Assembly: GCA_945874115.1 (NCBI GenBank)
Contig: CAMCFD010000005.1
Location: 1-31,664, forward strand
Reading direction: 5' to 3'
Length of the DNA: 31,664 nt
DNA from: Rickettsia typhi
GTDB taxonomy: Bacteria > Pseudomonadota > Alphaproteobacteria > Rickettsiales > UBA1997
Below are positions 15,701 to 21,793 of this stretch, piece after piece. Position numbers and translations under genes: made by a program. Position 1 is the first letter of the stretch. Each line of letters begins with the position of its first letter. Below the pieces are notes generated by a model. It did no database searches, was not told where the DNA came from, and saw only the letters and a list, made by a program, of their open reading frames with translations.

Positions 15701-15728
15701 TTGTAAATTTTATAATTTTAGCTAAAAT
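15701..15728 (+). promoter_or_regulatory. Promoter of the sensor kinase gene
   Basis: -35 TTGTAA (15701-15706), 16-base spacer, -10 TAAAAT (15723-15728), with the ATG at 15756. Its -35 lies only 8 bases from the -35 of the divergent pstB promoter, so the two are back to back and may share regulation or compete for polymerase. Confidence 0.45.
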
Positions 15729-15755
15729 ATACAAAAAACCTGAGAATTTTAATAA

Positions 15756-17135
15756 ATGAAGATATCAAAACTAATTCCAAGGTCGCTTTTTGGGCGATTT
15801 TTATTGATTATTACAATCCCGACATTAATCGTTCAAGCTGTCGCGATTTTGGTGTTTTTTTACGTTTATGTTGACGTCATCAGCAAATATATGGCGCGTG
15901 GCGTCGTGTCTGAAATGTCATTCGTAAAAAATTCAATAAACGAGCCTTCTCGCCATCAACTTTTAGAAGCTTTTTCGCGCGATGTTGATCTTAAATTTTA
16001 CTTCGAAGAAAAGCGCGGCAGACGAAAATCAAAAATCGCCGATTCAAAATGGAGGCGCAATAAAATTTATCAATACGTAAATTTATTTCCCATAATTGAT
16101 CCGCTAAATCGCTTCAAATCAGAGCTTGAAAACTATAAAATGACACCTTACGAAATTTTTCGCGAAAAAGAAAATAACGATTCTATCATAGTAAAAGTGC
16201 AAACCGAAAGTGGTGTTTTATCTTTCGAGGTTCCAACCAAGCGAATCAACAGCTCGAGCAAATATGTCTTCATCGCATGGATGATCGCAACCGCGCTGAT
16301 TACGTCAATAATTTCGATCATTTTCTTGAAGAATCAAATGCGTCCGATTAGCGCACTAAGCAAAGCGGCAGAGAAATTCGGGCGTGGCCAAGATGCGCCA
16401 AATTTTCGTCCATCAGGCTCGCGCGAGATAAGGTCGGTGGCGATTTCATTCATCAAAATGAAGGAGCGAATTATCCGCCAAATTTCGCAAAGAACCGACA
16501 TGCTTTCTGCCGTTTCACACGACTTGCGAACGCCGCTGACACGAATGAAACTTCAGCTTGAAATGATGGAAAATTCGCAAGAAATTGACGGACTTAAACA
16601 AGATATTTCTGACATGGGAAAATTAGTCGAAGAATATCTCGATTTCGCGCGCTTCGAAGAAAGAGAAAAAATGGCACTAACACAATTGACTCAATTTTTA
16701 CAAGAAAAAATTGTCAATTATTACGCCAAAATCGGCAAAAATATTGAAGCCAATATAAACATCGAGCCTGATTTTGAAATTCCACTCAAAAAACTCGCTT
16801 TTAAGCGCGCTCTGGTTAACTTGGTCGATAACGCCTTCAACTATGGAAACAAGGTTTTGCTTAGCGCAAGTTTAAGCCAAAAAAACCTCATGATCACAAT
16901 TGATGATGACGGACCCGGAATTCCCGAAAGCGAACGCGACAACGTGTTTAAGCCATTTTATCGCATCGACAATTCGCGAAATCTCGACAAAGACAACATC
17001 GCCAAAAAGTCGAATATGGGCTCAGGTCTTGGCCTTGCAATCGCGATGGACGCCATAACCTCACACGGCGGGCGCATAAAACTGATCGATTCCGAACTTG
17101 GCGGCTTGAAAGTTTTGATTTTTATACCATTTTAA
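15756..17135 (+). CDS. EnvZ-like sensor histidine kinase, orphan
   Basis: Membrane sensor kinase of 459 aa. TM1 is about residues 15-38, a periplasmic domain follows (about 39-168, basic and short of cysteines), TM2 is about 170-192, then HAMP (192-245). The phospho-acceptor is H255 in S-A-V-S-H-D-L-R-T-P-L-T-R, and the R-T-P-L-T-R form matches EnvZ-type kinases. The N box is N-L-V-D-N-A (355-360), the G1 box D-D-D-G-P-G-I-P (383-390), the F box around V-F-K-P-F-Y-R (397-403), and the G2 box G-S-G-L-G-L-A-I-A (422-430). All catalytic motifs are present. The N-terminus P-R-S-L-F-G-R-F-L also resembles alphaproteobacterial EnvZ. No response regulator is adjacent; the partner is probably an OmpR-like protein encoded elsewhere. 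TatB follows 18 bases downstream. Confidence 0.93.
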   Translation: MKISKLIPRSLFGRFLLIITIPTLIVQAVAILVFFYVYVDVISKYMARGVVSEMSFVKNSINEPSRHQLLEAFSRDVDLKFYFEEKRGRRKSKIADSKWRRNKIYQYVNLFPIIDPLNRFKSELENYKMTPYEIFREKENNDSIIVKVQTESGVLSFEVPTKRINSSSKYVFIAWMIATALITSIISIIFLKNQMRPISALSKAAEKFGRGQDAPNFRPSGSREIRSVAISFIKMKERIIRQISQRTDMLSAVSHDLRTPLTRMKLQLEMMENSQEIDGLKQDISDMGKLVEEYLDFARFEEREKMALTQLTQFLQEKIVNYYAKIGKNIEANINIEPDFEIPLKKLAFKRALVNLVDNAFNYGNKVLLSASLSQKNLMITIDDDGPGIPESERDNVFKPFYRIDNSRNLDKDNIAKKSNMGSGLGLAIAMDAITSHGGRIKLIDSELGGLKVLIFIPF

Positions 17136-17153
17136 CACAAATAAATTTAAACA

Positions 17154-17534
17154 ATGTTTGGAATTTCACTAGCCGAATTATTAGTCATTGCCCTAATCGC
17201 GATTTTTTTCGTAAAGCCACAAGATTTGCCAGAAATCGCACGTTTTTTAGGTAAAATTTACGCCAAAATCAGAAGGCTAATTAACGAGTTCAAGAAAAAT
17301 TTAGCACAAACCCAAAAAGAAATGGGAATTGACGAAATCAAGCACGAATTCAACGCAGCCTTAGTTGAAGACGAAATAAAATCGACAGAAAAAAAGACCA
17401 AAATCGTCGATATTTATGGCAATATTCACGAAGTTGGCAATGTCAACGAAATCAGATCTGACCTAAATTCACAAGAACTTGAAGAAGAAGTTGAAAAATA
17501 TAACAAAATTAACGAAAAAACTCCAAAGCCCTAA
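17154..17534 (+). CDS. tatB: Sec-independent protein translocase subunit TatB
   Basis: Component of the twin-arginine translocase receptor complex with TatC. The 126-aa protein starts with the typical M-F-G-I-S-L-A-E-L-L, with the conserved membrane-embedded glutamate at position 8. The short N-terminal transmembrane helix covers about 5-20, the F-V-K-P-Q-D-L-P hinge is at 19-26, and an amphipathic helix follows (about 26-60). The rest is a variable, acidic, probably disordered tail. Length and hinge favour TatB over TatA. tatC and tatA are not nearby; in reduced alphaproteobacterial genomes the tat genes are often scattered, as I recall. It is co-oriented with the kinase gene and followed at once by a terminator hairpin. 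Confidence 0.85.
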   Translation: MFGISLAELLVIALIAIFFVKPQDLPEIARFLGKIYAKIRRLINEFKKNLAQTQKEMGIDEIKHEFNAALVEDEIKSTEKKTKIVDIYGNIHEVGNVNEIRSDLNSQELEEEVEKYNKINEKTPKP

Positions 17535-17555
17535 AAATTCCCGAATGGAATTTTT
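17533..17555 (+). terminator. Rho-independent terminator after tatB
   Basis: AAAAATTCC (17533-17541) pairs with GGAATTTTT (17547-17555) around the 5-base loop CGAAT; the 3' arm supplies the T-run. It begins on the tatB stop codon and separates the kinase-tatB unit from the lipoprotein gene. A second stem, TTTTGCC / GGCAAAA, follows directly (17552-17574). Confidence 0.6.
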
Positions 17556-17628
17556 GCCAAAAACCATCGGCAAAATGCTCAAAAATGCCAAAAAATTCAC
17601 GATTTGCGCATAATTTTGCAAAATTCCC

Positions 17629-17656
17629 TTGCAAATAATTAAACCAACGTTATAAT
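17629..17656 (+). promoter_or_regulatory. Strong promoter of the lipoprotein-tRNA-Trp-secE unit
   Basis: -35 TTGCAA (17629-17634), 16-base spacer, -10 TATAAT (17651-17656). Transcription would start near 17663, about 30 bases before the lipoprotein ATG at 17693. The consensus -10 makes this the best promoter in the window. Confidence 0.65.
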
Positions 17657-17692
17657 CATAGTCGGATTTTTATCAACTTAATAAACATTGTC

Positions 17693-17935
17693 ATGAAAAA
17701 AACCTTCGCGATGTTATTATTGTGCCTTACGGCGGCAAGCTGTGAAGGATACAAAACCCACGGGAAATTCTTGACCGAGCACAAAGACGCTTGGATGAAC
17801 GGTTATGTTGTTGGTAAAGATGGCAAAGAAATCGACAAAGACGACAAATCTGATCAGGGTTTAGTTTATTGTCGCGCAAACATCAAGGAAGATGGCAAAG
17901 CCTCTCCTGTTTGCTACAGAGCCAAGTTTGAATAG
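17693..17935 (+). CDS. Small putative lipoprotein, 80 aa
   Basis: Family not recognised. The N-terminus is a lipoprotein signal peptide: K2-K3, a hydrophobic core F5-L12, and the lipobox A14-A15-S16-C17, after which Lgt and the type II signal peptidase would give a lipidated C17 followed by E18. The mature part is about 63 polar residues rich in Lys and Asp, with two cysteines (C60 and C74) that could form a disulfide in the periplasm. The terminal parts around V-Y-C-R-A and V-C-Y-R-A resemble each other. A strong promoter is 30 bases upstream. The gene ends 15 bases before tRNA-Trp with no terminator between, so the tRNA is probably cut from its transcript. Confidence 0.75.
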   Translation: MKKTFAMLLLCLTAASCEGYKTHGKFLTEHKDAWMNGYVVGKDGKEIDKDDKSDQGLVYCRANIKEDGKASPVCYRAKFE

Positions 17936-17950
17936 TTCGTTTTTTATTGT

Positions 17951-18026
17951 AGGAGTGTAGCTCAACTGGTAGAGTAGCGGTCTCCAAAACCGTTGGTTGG
18001 GGGTTCGATTCCTCTCGCTCCTGCCA
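17951..18026 (+). tRNA. tRNA-Trp (CCA)
   Basis: A complete 76-nt cloverleaf. The acceptor stem is AGGAGTG / CGCTCCT with one T-G pair, discriminator G, and CCA is encoded. The anticodon loop is CTCCAAA with anticodon CCA between stems GCGGT and ACCGT. The T arm has GGTTCGATTCC. tRNA-Trp upstream of secE-nusG is a conserved bacterial arrangement. Confidence 0.96.
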
Positions 18027-18119
18027 AATTTTGGCCAATTTTTACGGCTTTGTTAGTGCCCCGCTGATTTATAAAAATCTTGCGAAAATCTACTAAATTT
18101 CGACGATAAATTATAAAAA

Positions 18120-18296
18120 ATGCTTACTTATTTAAAAGACACAATCGCTGAGCTTAAAAAGCTTAATATTCCTTCAAAAAAGGAAGTTTATATCACAACC
18201 CTTACAATAGTGGTCGTCATCACTGTTTTCTCGCTGGTTGTTATGTTTGCCGACTTTGTAATCGCCAAAATTATTGGCTTAATTTTTGGACTATAA
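18120..18296 (+). CDS. secE: Preprotein translocase subunit SecE
   Basis: Small essential subunit clamping the SecYEG channel. The frame encodes 58 residues, the short single-helix form found in most bacteria. An amphipathic N-terminal helix with K-K-L-N-I-P-S-K-K-E-V (13-23) is followed by one transmembrane helix (about 27-47). The tryptophan of the usual W-P-S/T-x-x-E motif is replaced by isoleucine. Position between tRNA-Trp and nusG, 21 bases before nusG, confirms identity. Confidence 0.93.
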   Translation: MLTYLKDTIAELKKLNIPSKKEVYITTLTIVVVITVFSLVVMFADFVIAKIIGLIFGL

Positions 18297-18317
18297 TTAA
18301 TTAACAATCGATTTAAA

Positions 18318-18860
18318 ATGGAAAATCAAGAAAATAAAAATAAGTGGTATATTTTAAACGTAATGGCTGGTCAAGAAAATAAAATTGCCGGCGAAATCAA
18401 GTCAATGATGGCTCGCGGCGCCTTAGGTGTCAACGTTTACGATGCTATCGTTCCTTCAAAACAAGTCATTAAAGTTAAAAAGGGCAAAAAAGTACTGGAA
18501 GCGCAAAAACTATTCCCCGGATATGTTTTTATCAGCGCTAACATTAACTCTGACGCCTACAGCGCACTTAACGCGATCCCTAAAGTTTTAGGATTTCTTG
18601 GCAGCAAAAACAAGCCAGAAGAAGTTTCGGAAGCAAAAATGAAAGATATATTGTCGACCAGCGAAGATAAAGATAACAGCACCAAACATATTATGTTTGA
18701 AATTGGCGAAACTTTGAATGTGACTGAAGGTCCGTTTGAATCTTTCAGTGGCGTTGTTGAAGATTTCGATTCTGAAAAACAAAAAGTTAAAATCTCGATT
18801 TCGATTTTCGGTCGCGCAACTTCAGTTGAGCTCGATTTAAACCAAGTTGAAAAAGTTTAA
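18318..18860 (+). CDS. nusG: Transcription termination/antitermination factor NusG
   Basis: Binds the clamp of RNA polymerase, suppresses pausing and links to Rho or to ribosomal S10. The 180-aa length is standard. The NGN domain covers about 8-115 (W-Y-I-L-N-V-M-A-G-Q-E near the start, L-F-P-G-Y-V-F-I in the middle) and the KOW domain about 128-178 (V-T-E-G-P-F-E-S-F-S-G-V-V-E with E-K-Q-K-V-K and I-F-G-R-A-T). It follows secE as in nearly all bacteria. Confidence 0.98.
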   Translation: MENQENKNKWYILNVMAGQENKIAGEIKSMMARGALGVNVYDAIVPSKQVIKVKKGKKVLEAQKLFPGYVFISANINSDAYSALNAIPKVLGFLGSKNKPEEVSEAKMKDILSTSEDKDNSTKHIMFEIGETLNVTEGPFESFSGVVEDFDSEKQKVKISISIFGRATSVELDLNQVEKV

Positions 18861-18951
18861 GATATTTATTGAAAGCTTGATTTTTAGTTTTAGAAATTAT
18901 TTAGGGATAAGTTCTTACTTAAACAATTTTCAAAAAATATAAAAATTCCTC

Positions 18952-18980
18952 TTGCAATTTAATTTTGCATGCTGTAAAAT
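18952..18980 (+). promoter_or_regulatory. Promoter of the rplK operon
   Basis: -35 TTGCAA (18952-18957), 17-base spacer, -10 TAAAAT (18975-18980) preceded by TG at 18973-18974 (directly adjacent, not the usual TGn). It lies in the 237-base gap between nusG and rplK and leaves a leader of about 110 bases, in which the L1 autoregulatory site could lie. The block GCTGTAAAAT recurs in the promoter at 31351. Confidence 0.6.
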
Positions 18981-19097
18981 TTTACGCCCTTACATTTATT
19001 TTGGCATGATGTCTTTTTATAAAAGAAAAGAAAAAGCACGGAAATAAGCTTCTATGTAGGGATTTGATGGGTTTTAGAAATTTAAATTATTAGAAAA

Positions 19098-19532
19098 ATG
19101 TCAAAAAACAAAGAAATTCTTGGCCTTATAAAATTACAAGTGCCGTCTGGAAAAGCAAATCCTTCACCACCAATTGGGCCTGCTTTGGGTCAAAAAGGTC
19201 TTAACATCATGGAATTTTGCAAGCAATTCAATGCTTTGAAATTCGATTATGACTTAGGAACTCCAATTCCGGTTACGATTATTGCTTATAAAGATAAATC
19301 ATTTACTTTTACAACAAAACAGCCTCCTGTTTCTTTCTTGATTATGAAAGAAATTGGCTTAGCAAAAGGTTCTTCAAACCCCGGAAAAGAAACCGCTGGA
19401 AAGATCAATCACAAGCAAATTGAAAATGTTGCTAAGAAAAAAATGATCGACATGAACACCCTTGATTTAGCCGCCTGCATGCAGATGGTTAAAGGTTCAG
19501 CGATTTCTATGGGTTTAGAAATAGCTGAATAA
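19098..19532 (+). CDS. rplK: 50S ribosomal protein L11
   Basis: Binds the GTPase-associated centre of 23S rRNA. The 144-aa length is typical. The N-terminal domain shows L-Q-V-P-S-G-K-A-N-P-S-P-P-I-G-P-A-L-G-Q with the proline pair contacted by thiostrepton-type drugs, followed by N-I-M-E-F-C-K-Q-F-N. The C-terminal rRNA-binding domain includes K-Q-I-E-N-V-A-K-K-K and ends with G-S-A-I-S-M-G-L. It is the first gene of the L11-L1 pair, 59 bases before rplA. Confidence 0.98.
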   Translation: MSKNKEILGLIKLQVPSGKANPSPPIGPALGQKGLNIMEFCKQFNALKFDYDLGTPIPVTIIAYKDKSFTFTTKQPPVSFLIMKEIGLAKGSSNPGKETAGKINHKQIENVAKKKMIDMNTLDLAACMQMVKGSAISMGLEIAE

Positions 19533-19591
19533 TTTAGGCGAATTAAAATAATTAAGCGATTTTCGCTAATAGAAAAATAATATTTAAAAAG

Positions 19592-20299
19592 ATGGCAAAT
19601 AGCAAAAAAACTGACAAAAAATCTTCTAAAAAACAAGAAAAAGTGAAGCTTTTGGCGCCAACTATTGAAGAAGGTGTAAAAAAACTTCTTGAAGTCGGAC
19701 AAGAAAAAAAGCGCAAATTCGTTGAATCTGTTGATATCGCAATCAATTTGAATATCGATTCTAAGCAAACTGACCAAAACGTCAGAGGCTCGGTTCTTCT
19801 TCCATTTGGTTCTGGCAAAAAAGTCAGAGCGATTGTTTTCACATCTGATGAAGGCAAGAAAAAAGAAGCTTTAGAAGCTGGCGCAACTTTCGCCGGTCTT
19901 GAAGAATTGGTCGCAAAAATTGAAGGCGGATTTCTAGATTTTGATTGCTGCATCGCAACTCCGGATGTAATGGCGAAAATTAGCAAAGTTGCTAAAGTTC
20001 TAGGGCCGCGCGGTCTTATGCCAAGCCCGAAAAATGGCTCAGTTACTCCTGACGTAAAAAAAGCTGTTAGCGAAGCCTTGAAAGGTAAAGTTAACTTCAA
20101 AAACGACAAAGCCGGAATCGTTCATTGCCTAGTTGGTAAAGCTGAATTCAGCGCTGAAAACTTGGTCGAAAACATTAAATCGGTTATCAAAGTTGTAAAA
20201 GACTCTAAGCCAGAAGGCTCTAAGGGCAGATTTATCAAAAAGTTTTATTTAAGCACAACTATGGGGCCAGCTGTTGAGGTTCTAGTTGAAGCGATATAA
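19592..20299 (+). CDS. rplA: 50S ribosomal protein L1
   Basis: Forms the L1 stalk and typically represses the L11 operon by binding its mRNA. The 235-aa protein has a lysine-rich start (K-K-T-D-K-K-S-S-K-K) and the conserved G-P-R-G-L-M-P-S-P-K-N-G-S-V-T segment (around 133-148), plus G-x-V-x-F-K-N-D-K-A-G-I-V-H. It ends with S-T-T-M-G-P-A-V-E-V. The frame is intact. Confidence 0.97.
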   Translation: MANSKKTDKKSSKKQEKVKLLAPTIEEGVKKLLEVGQEKKRKFVESVDIAINLNIDSKQTDQNVRGSVLLPFGSGKKVRAIVFTSDEGKKKEALEAGATFAGLEELVAKIEGGFLDFDCCIATPDVMAKISKVAKVLGPRGLMPSPKNGSVTPDVKKAVSEALKGKVNFKNDKAGIVHCLVGKAEFSAENLVENIKSVIKVVKDSKPEGSKGRFIKKFYLSTTMGPAVEVLVEAI

Positions 20300-20385
20300 T
20301 TGTAAGAATGGGATCTATTTTTCGCGCCAAAGTGATTTTTCATCAGGCATAAGCGGAAAATAATTGGAAATATAAACATAAATTT

Positions 20386-20452
20386 TTGTGTTGGTGAGGG
20401 GTTTTGCCAGACTTTAGTCAAGGCTTATACCCAAAAACACCTCCACATCTTT
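20386..20452 (+). promoter_or_regulatory. Putative L10-leader autoregulatory RNA upstream of rplJ
   Basis: In the 171-base gap before rplJ, a segment TTGGTGAGGGGTTTTG (20391-20406) faces CCAAAAACACCTCC (20431-20444). These can pair as GAGG with CCTC and GTTTTG with CAAAAAC, with internal bulges. Many bacteria regulate rplJL by L10(L12)4 binding to a bulged stem here. The pairing was done by eye; no covariation was tested. Confidence 0.45.
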
Positions 20453-20470
20453 TTAGATTAAATAAATTTT

Positions 20471-20992
20471 ATGGCTATTAGTAAAAATCAGAAAGAAAAG
20501 CTTGTTGCAAAGCTAAAAGAAAATCTAGAAAAATCTAGCTTCGCGGTCGTGATTCACTATCGCGGAATGAATGGTAAACAACTTTATGATATGAGGGTCA
20601 GCCTTAAATCTAAAGCTTGTGGTATGAAAATTGCTAAAAACACTTTGGTGAATATCGCAATTAAAGGAACTGAATTTGAGGTTTTAGCGCCTCATTTAAA
20701 AGGCCCAACGGCAATCCTTTATTCGAAAGATCCTGTGGCTTTGGCAAAAGTAATCATCGATACCAAAAAAGCAATCGATTGTTTAACAATTAAAGTGGGC
20801 TATCTTGATAAATCTCTTATCAAAGAAAGTGACATTTCTAATTTGGCTAAACTTGGCTCACTTGAAGAAGTTCGCGCTTCTTTCATCGGAGTTTTGGGTG
20901 CTGTACAATCGAATTTTGTGAGAACGCTTGGCGCTCCACAAGCTGGTTTAGTGTCTTTGTTCAACAACTACGCTAAAACAAAGCAAGAATAG
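20471..20992 (+). CDS. rplJ: 50S ribosomal protein L10
   Basis: Anchors the L7/L12 dimers to the ribosome. The 173-aa length is typical. The N-terminal rRNA-binding domain includes F-A-V-V-I-H-Y-R-G-M-N and K-I-A-K-N-T-L-V-N-I-A. The C-terminal helix that binds L7/L12 is about 130-170. It precedes rplL as in other bacteria. Confidence 0.97.
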   Translation: MAISKNQKEKLVAKLKENLEKSSFAVVIHYRGMNGKQLYDMRVSLKSKACGMKIAKNTLVNIAIKGTEFEVLAPHLKGPTAILYSKDPVALAKVIIDTKKAIDCLTIKVGYLDKSLIKESDISNLAKLGSLEEVRASFIGVLGAVQSNFVRTLGAPQAGLVSLFNNYAKTKQE

Positions 20993-21040
20993 ATTTTTCC
21001 ATTTTGTTTTTGAAGTTTTTTTACAAAAACTCGATTTGGA

Positions 21041-21086
21041 CTTCGCTTGAAATTCAAGCTAAGAAAAAATCGGGTTTGAAGTGAAG
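21041..21086 (+). promoter_or_regulatory. Long hairpin in the rplJ-rplL spacer
   Basis: CTTCGCTTGAAA (21041-21052) pairs with TTTGAAGTGAAG (21075-21086), giving 11 of 12 pairs with one G-T. An alternative short palindrome GCTTGAA-A-TTCAAGC (21045-21059) overlaps the 5' arm, so two structures compete. It could set the high rplL:rplJ ratio through processing or stability. Function is inferred. Confidence 0.4.
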
Positions 21087-21134
21087 CAAATCTTTTAAAA
21101 ACTGATTTTTATTAACAACTAAATATATAAAAAA

Positions 21135-21509
21135 ATGACTGCTAATATTGAACAACTTTGCGAAACATTATCATCTTTGACAGTTTTGCAACTTTCTGAA
21201 CTAAGCAAAAAATTGGAAGAAAAATGGGGTGTTTCTGCCGCTTCTTTCGCTGTTGCTGCTCCTGCTGCTGGCGCTGCCGCTGCTGTTGCTGAAGTTAAAG
21301 ACAAATTTGAAGTTGTCTTGACTGCTGCTGGCGAAAACAAAATCAACGTGATTAAAGAAGTTCGTGCTATCACTAACCTTGGCTTGAAAGAAGCTAAAGA
21401 TCTAGTTGAAGGCGCTCCTAAAACTGTAAAATCAGATGTTGCTAAAGCTGATGCTGAAGAAATGAAGAAAAAGCTTGAAGCTGCTGGTGCTAAAGTTGAA
21501 TTGAAGTAA
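21135..21509 (+). CDS. rplL: 50S ribosomal protein L7/L12
   Basis: Stalk protein that recruits and activates translation GTPases. The 124-aa protein has the N-terminal dimerisation domain (about 1-33), an Ala/Gly-rich hinge (A-A-P-A-A-G-A-A-A-A, around 40-52) and the C-terminal domain with K-I-N-V-I-K-E-V-R and L-G-L-K-E-A-K-D-L-V-E. The codons are strongly biased, with repeated GCT for Ala, fitting very high expression. Confidence 0.98.
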   Translation: MTANIEQLCETLSSLTVLQLSELSKKLEEKWGVSAASFAVAAPAAGAAAAVAEVKDKFEVVLTAAGENKINVIKEVRAITNLGLKEAKDLVEGAPKTVKSDVAKADAEEMKKKLEAAGAKVELK

Positions 21510-21528
21510 TTCACTTCGATTTTTTACG

Positions 21529-21562
21529 GCCAAGTCCTGAAGAAATTTAGGGCTTGGCTTTT
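21529..21562 (+). terminator. Terminator or attenuator between rplL and rpoB
   Basis: GCCAAGTCCT (21529-21538) pairs with AGGGCTTGGC (21549-21558), a 10-bp stem with one T-G pair and a 10-base loop, followed by TTTTGGTGTTTTT. It lies 20 bases after rplL. In E. coli a leaky terminator in the same place lowers rpoBC transcription relative to the ribosomal proteins; the same job is likely here. Confidence 0.75.
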
Positions 21563-21679
21563 GGTGTTTTTATGCGAGCCTCAATTTTTGAGAAAATAAA
21601 TTCTTAAAAAACGCCAAATTGTTATTTTTTAAATGTGATAAAAGTTTTACGCGACAAGCGACTGCTTTAAAAAATGTGT

Positions 21680-21708
21680 CAGCAAACTTAAAGTTGGCTT
21701 GATACAAT
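21680..21708 (+). promoter_or_regulatory. Possible rpoB promoter
   Basis: -35 CAGCAA (21680-21685), 17-base spacer, -10 TACAAT (21703-21708) with an extended TGn (TGATACAAT). It sits after the attenuator in the 284-base rplL-rpoB gap. The -35 is poor, so this is tentative. A stem CTCTTTTT / AAAAAGAG follows at about 21715-21734. Confidence 0.35.
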
Positions 21709-21793
21709 TAGGTTTCTCTTTTTTTTAAAAAGAGTGATTGAATTGCCCTTGCGGTTCAATTAAAATAAAACAACTAAAATTTAGGAGTCTTAG

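Noticed and set aside
15756..17135. Sensor kinase as PhoR because it neighbours pstB
   Set aside because: No PAS domain is seen, and the H-box R-T-P-L-T-R form and N-terminus match EnvZ-type kinases rather than PhoR.
19552..20109. 185-codon minus-strand open frame opposite rplA
   Set aside because: It is the antisense of a strongly conserved ribosomal protein gene and shows no family features.
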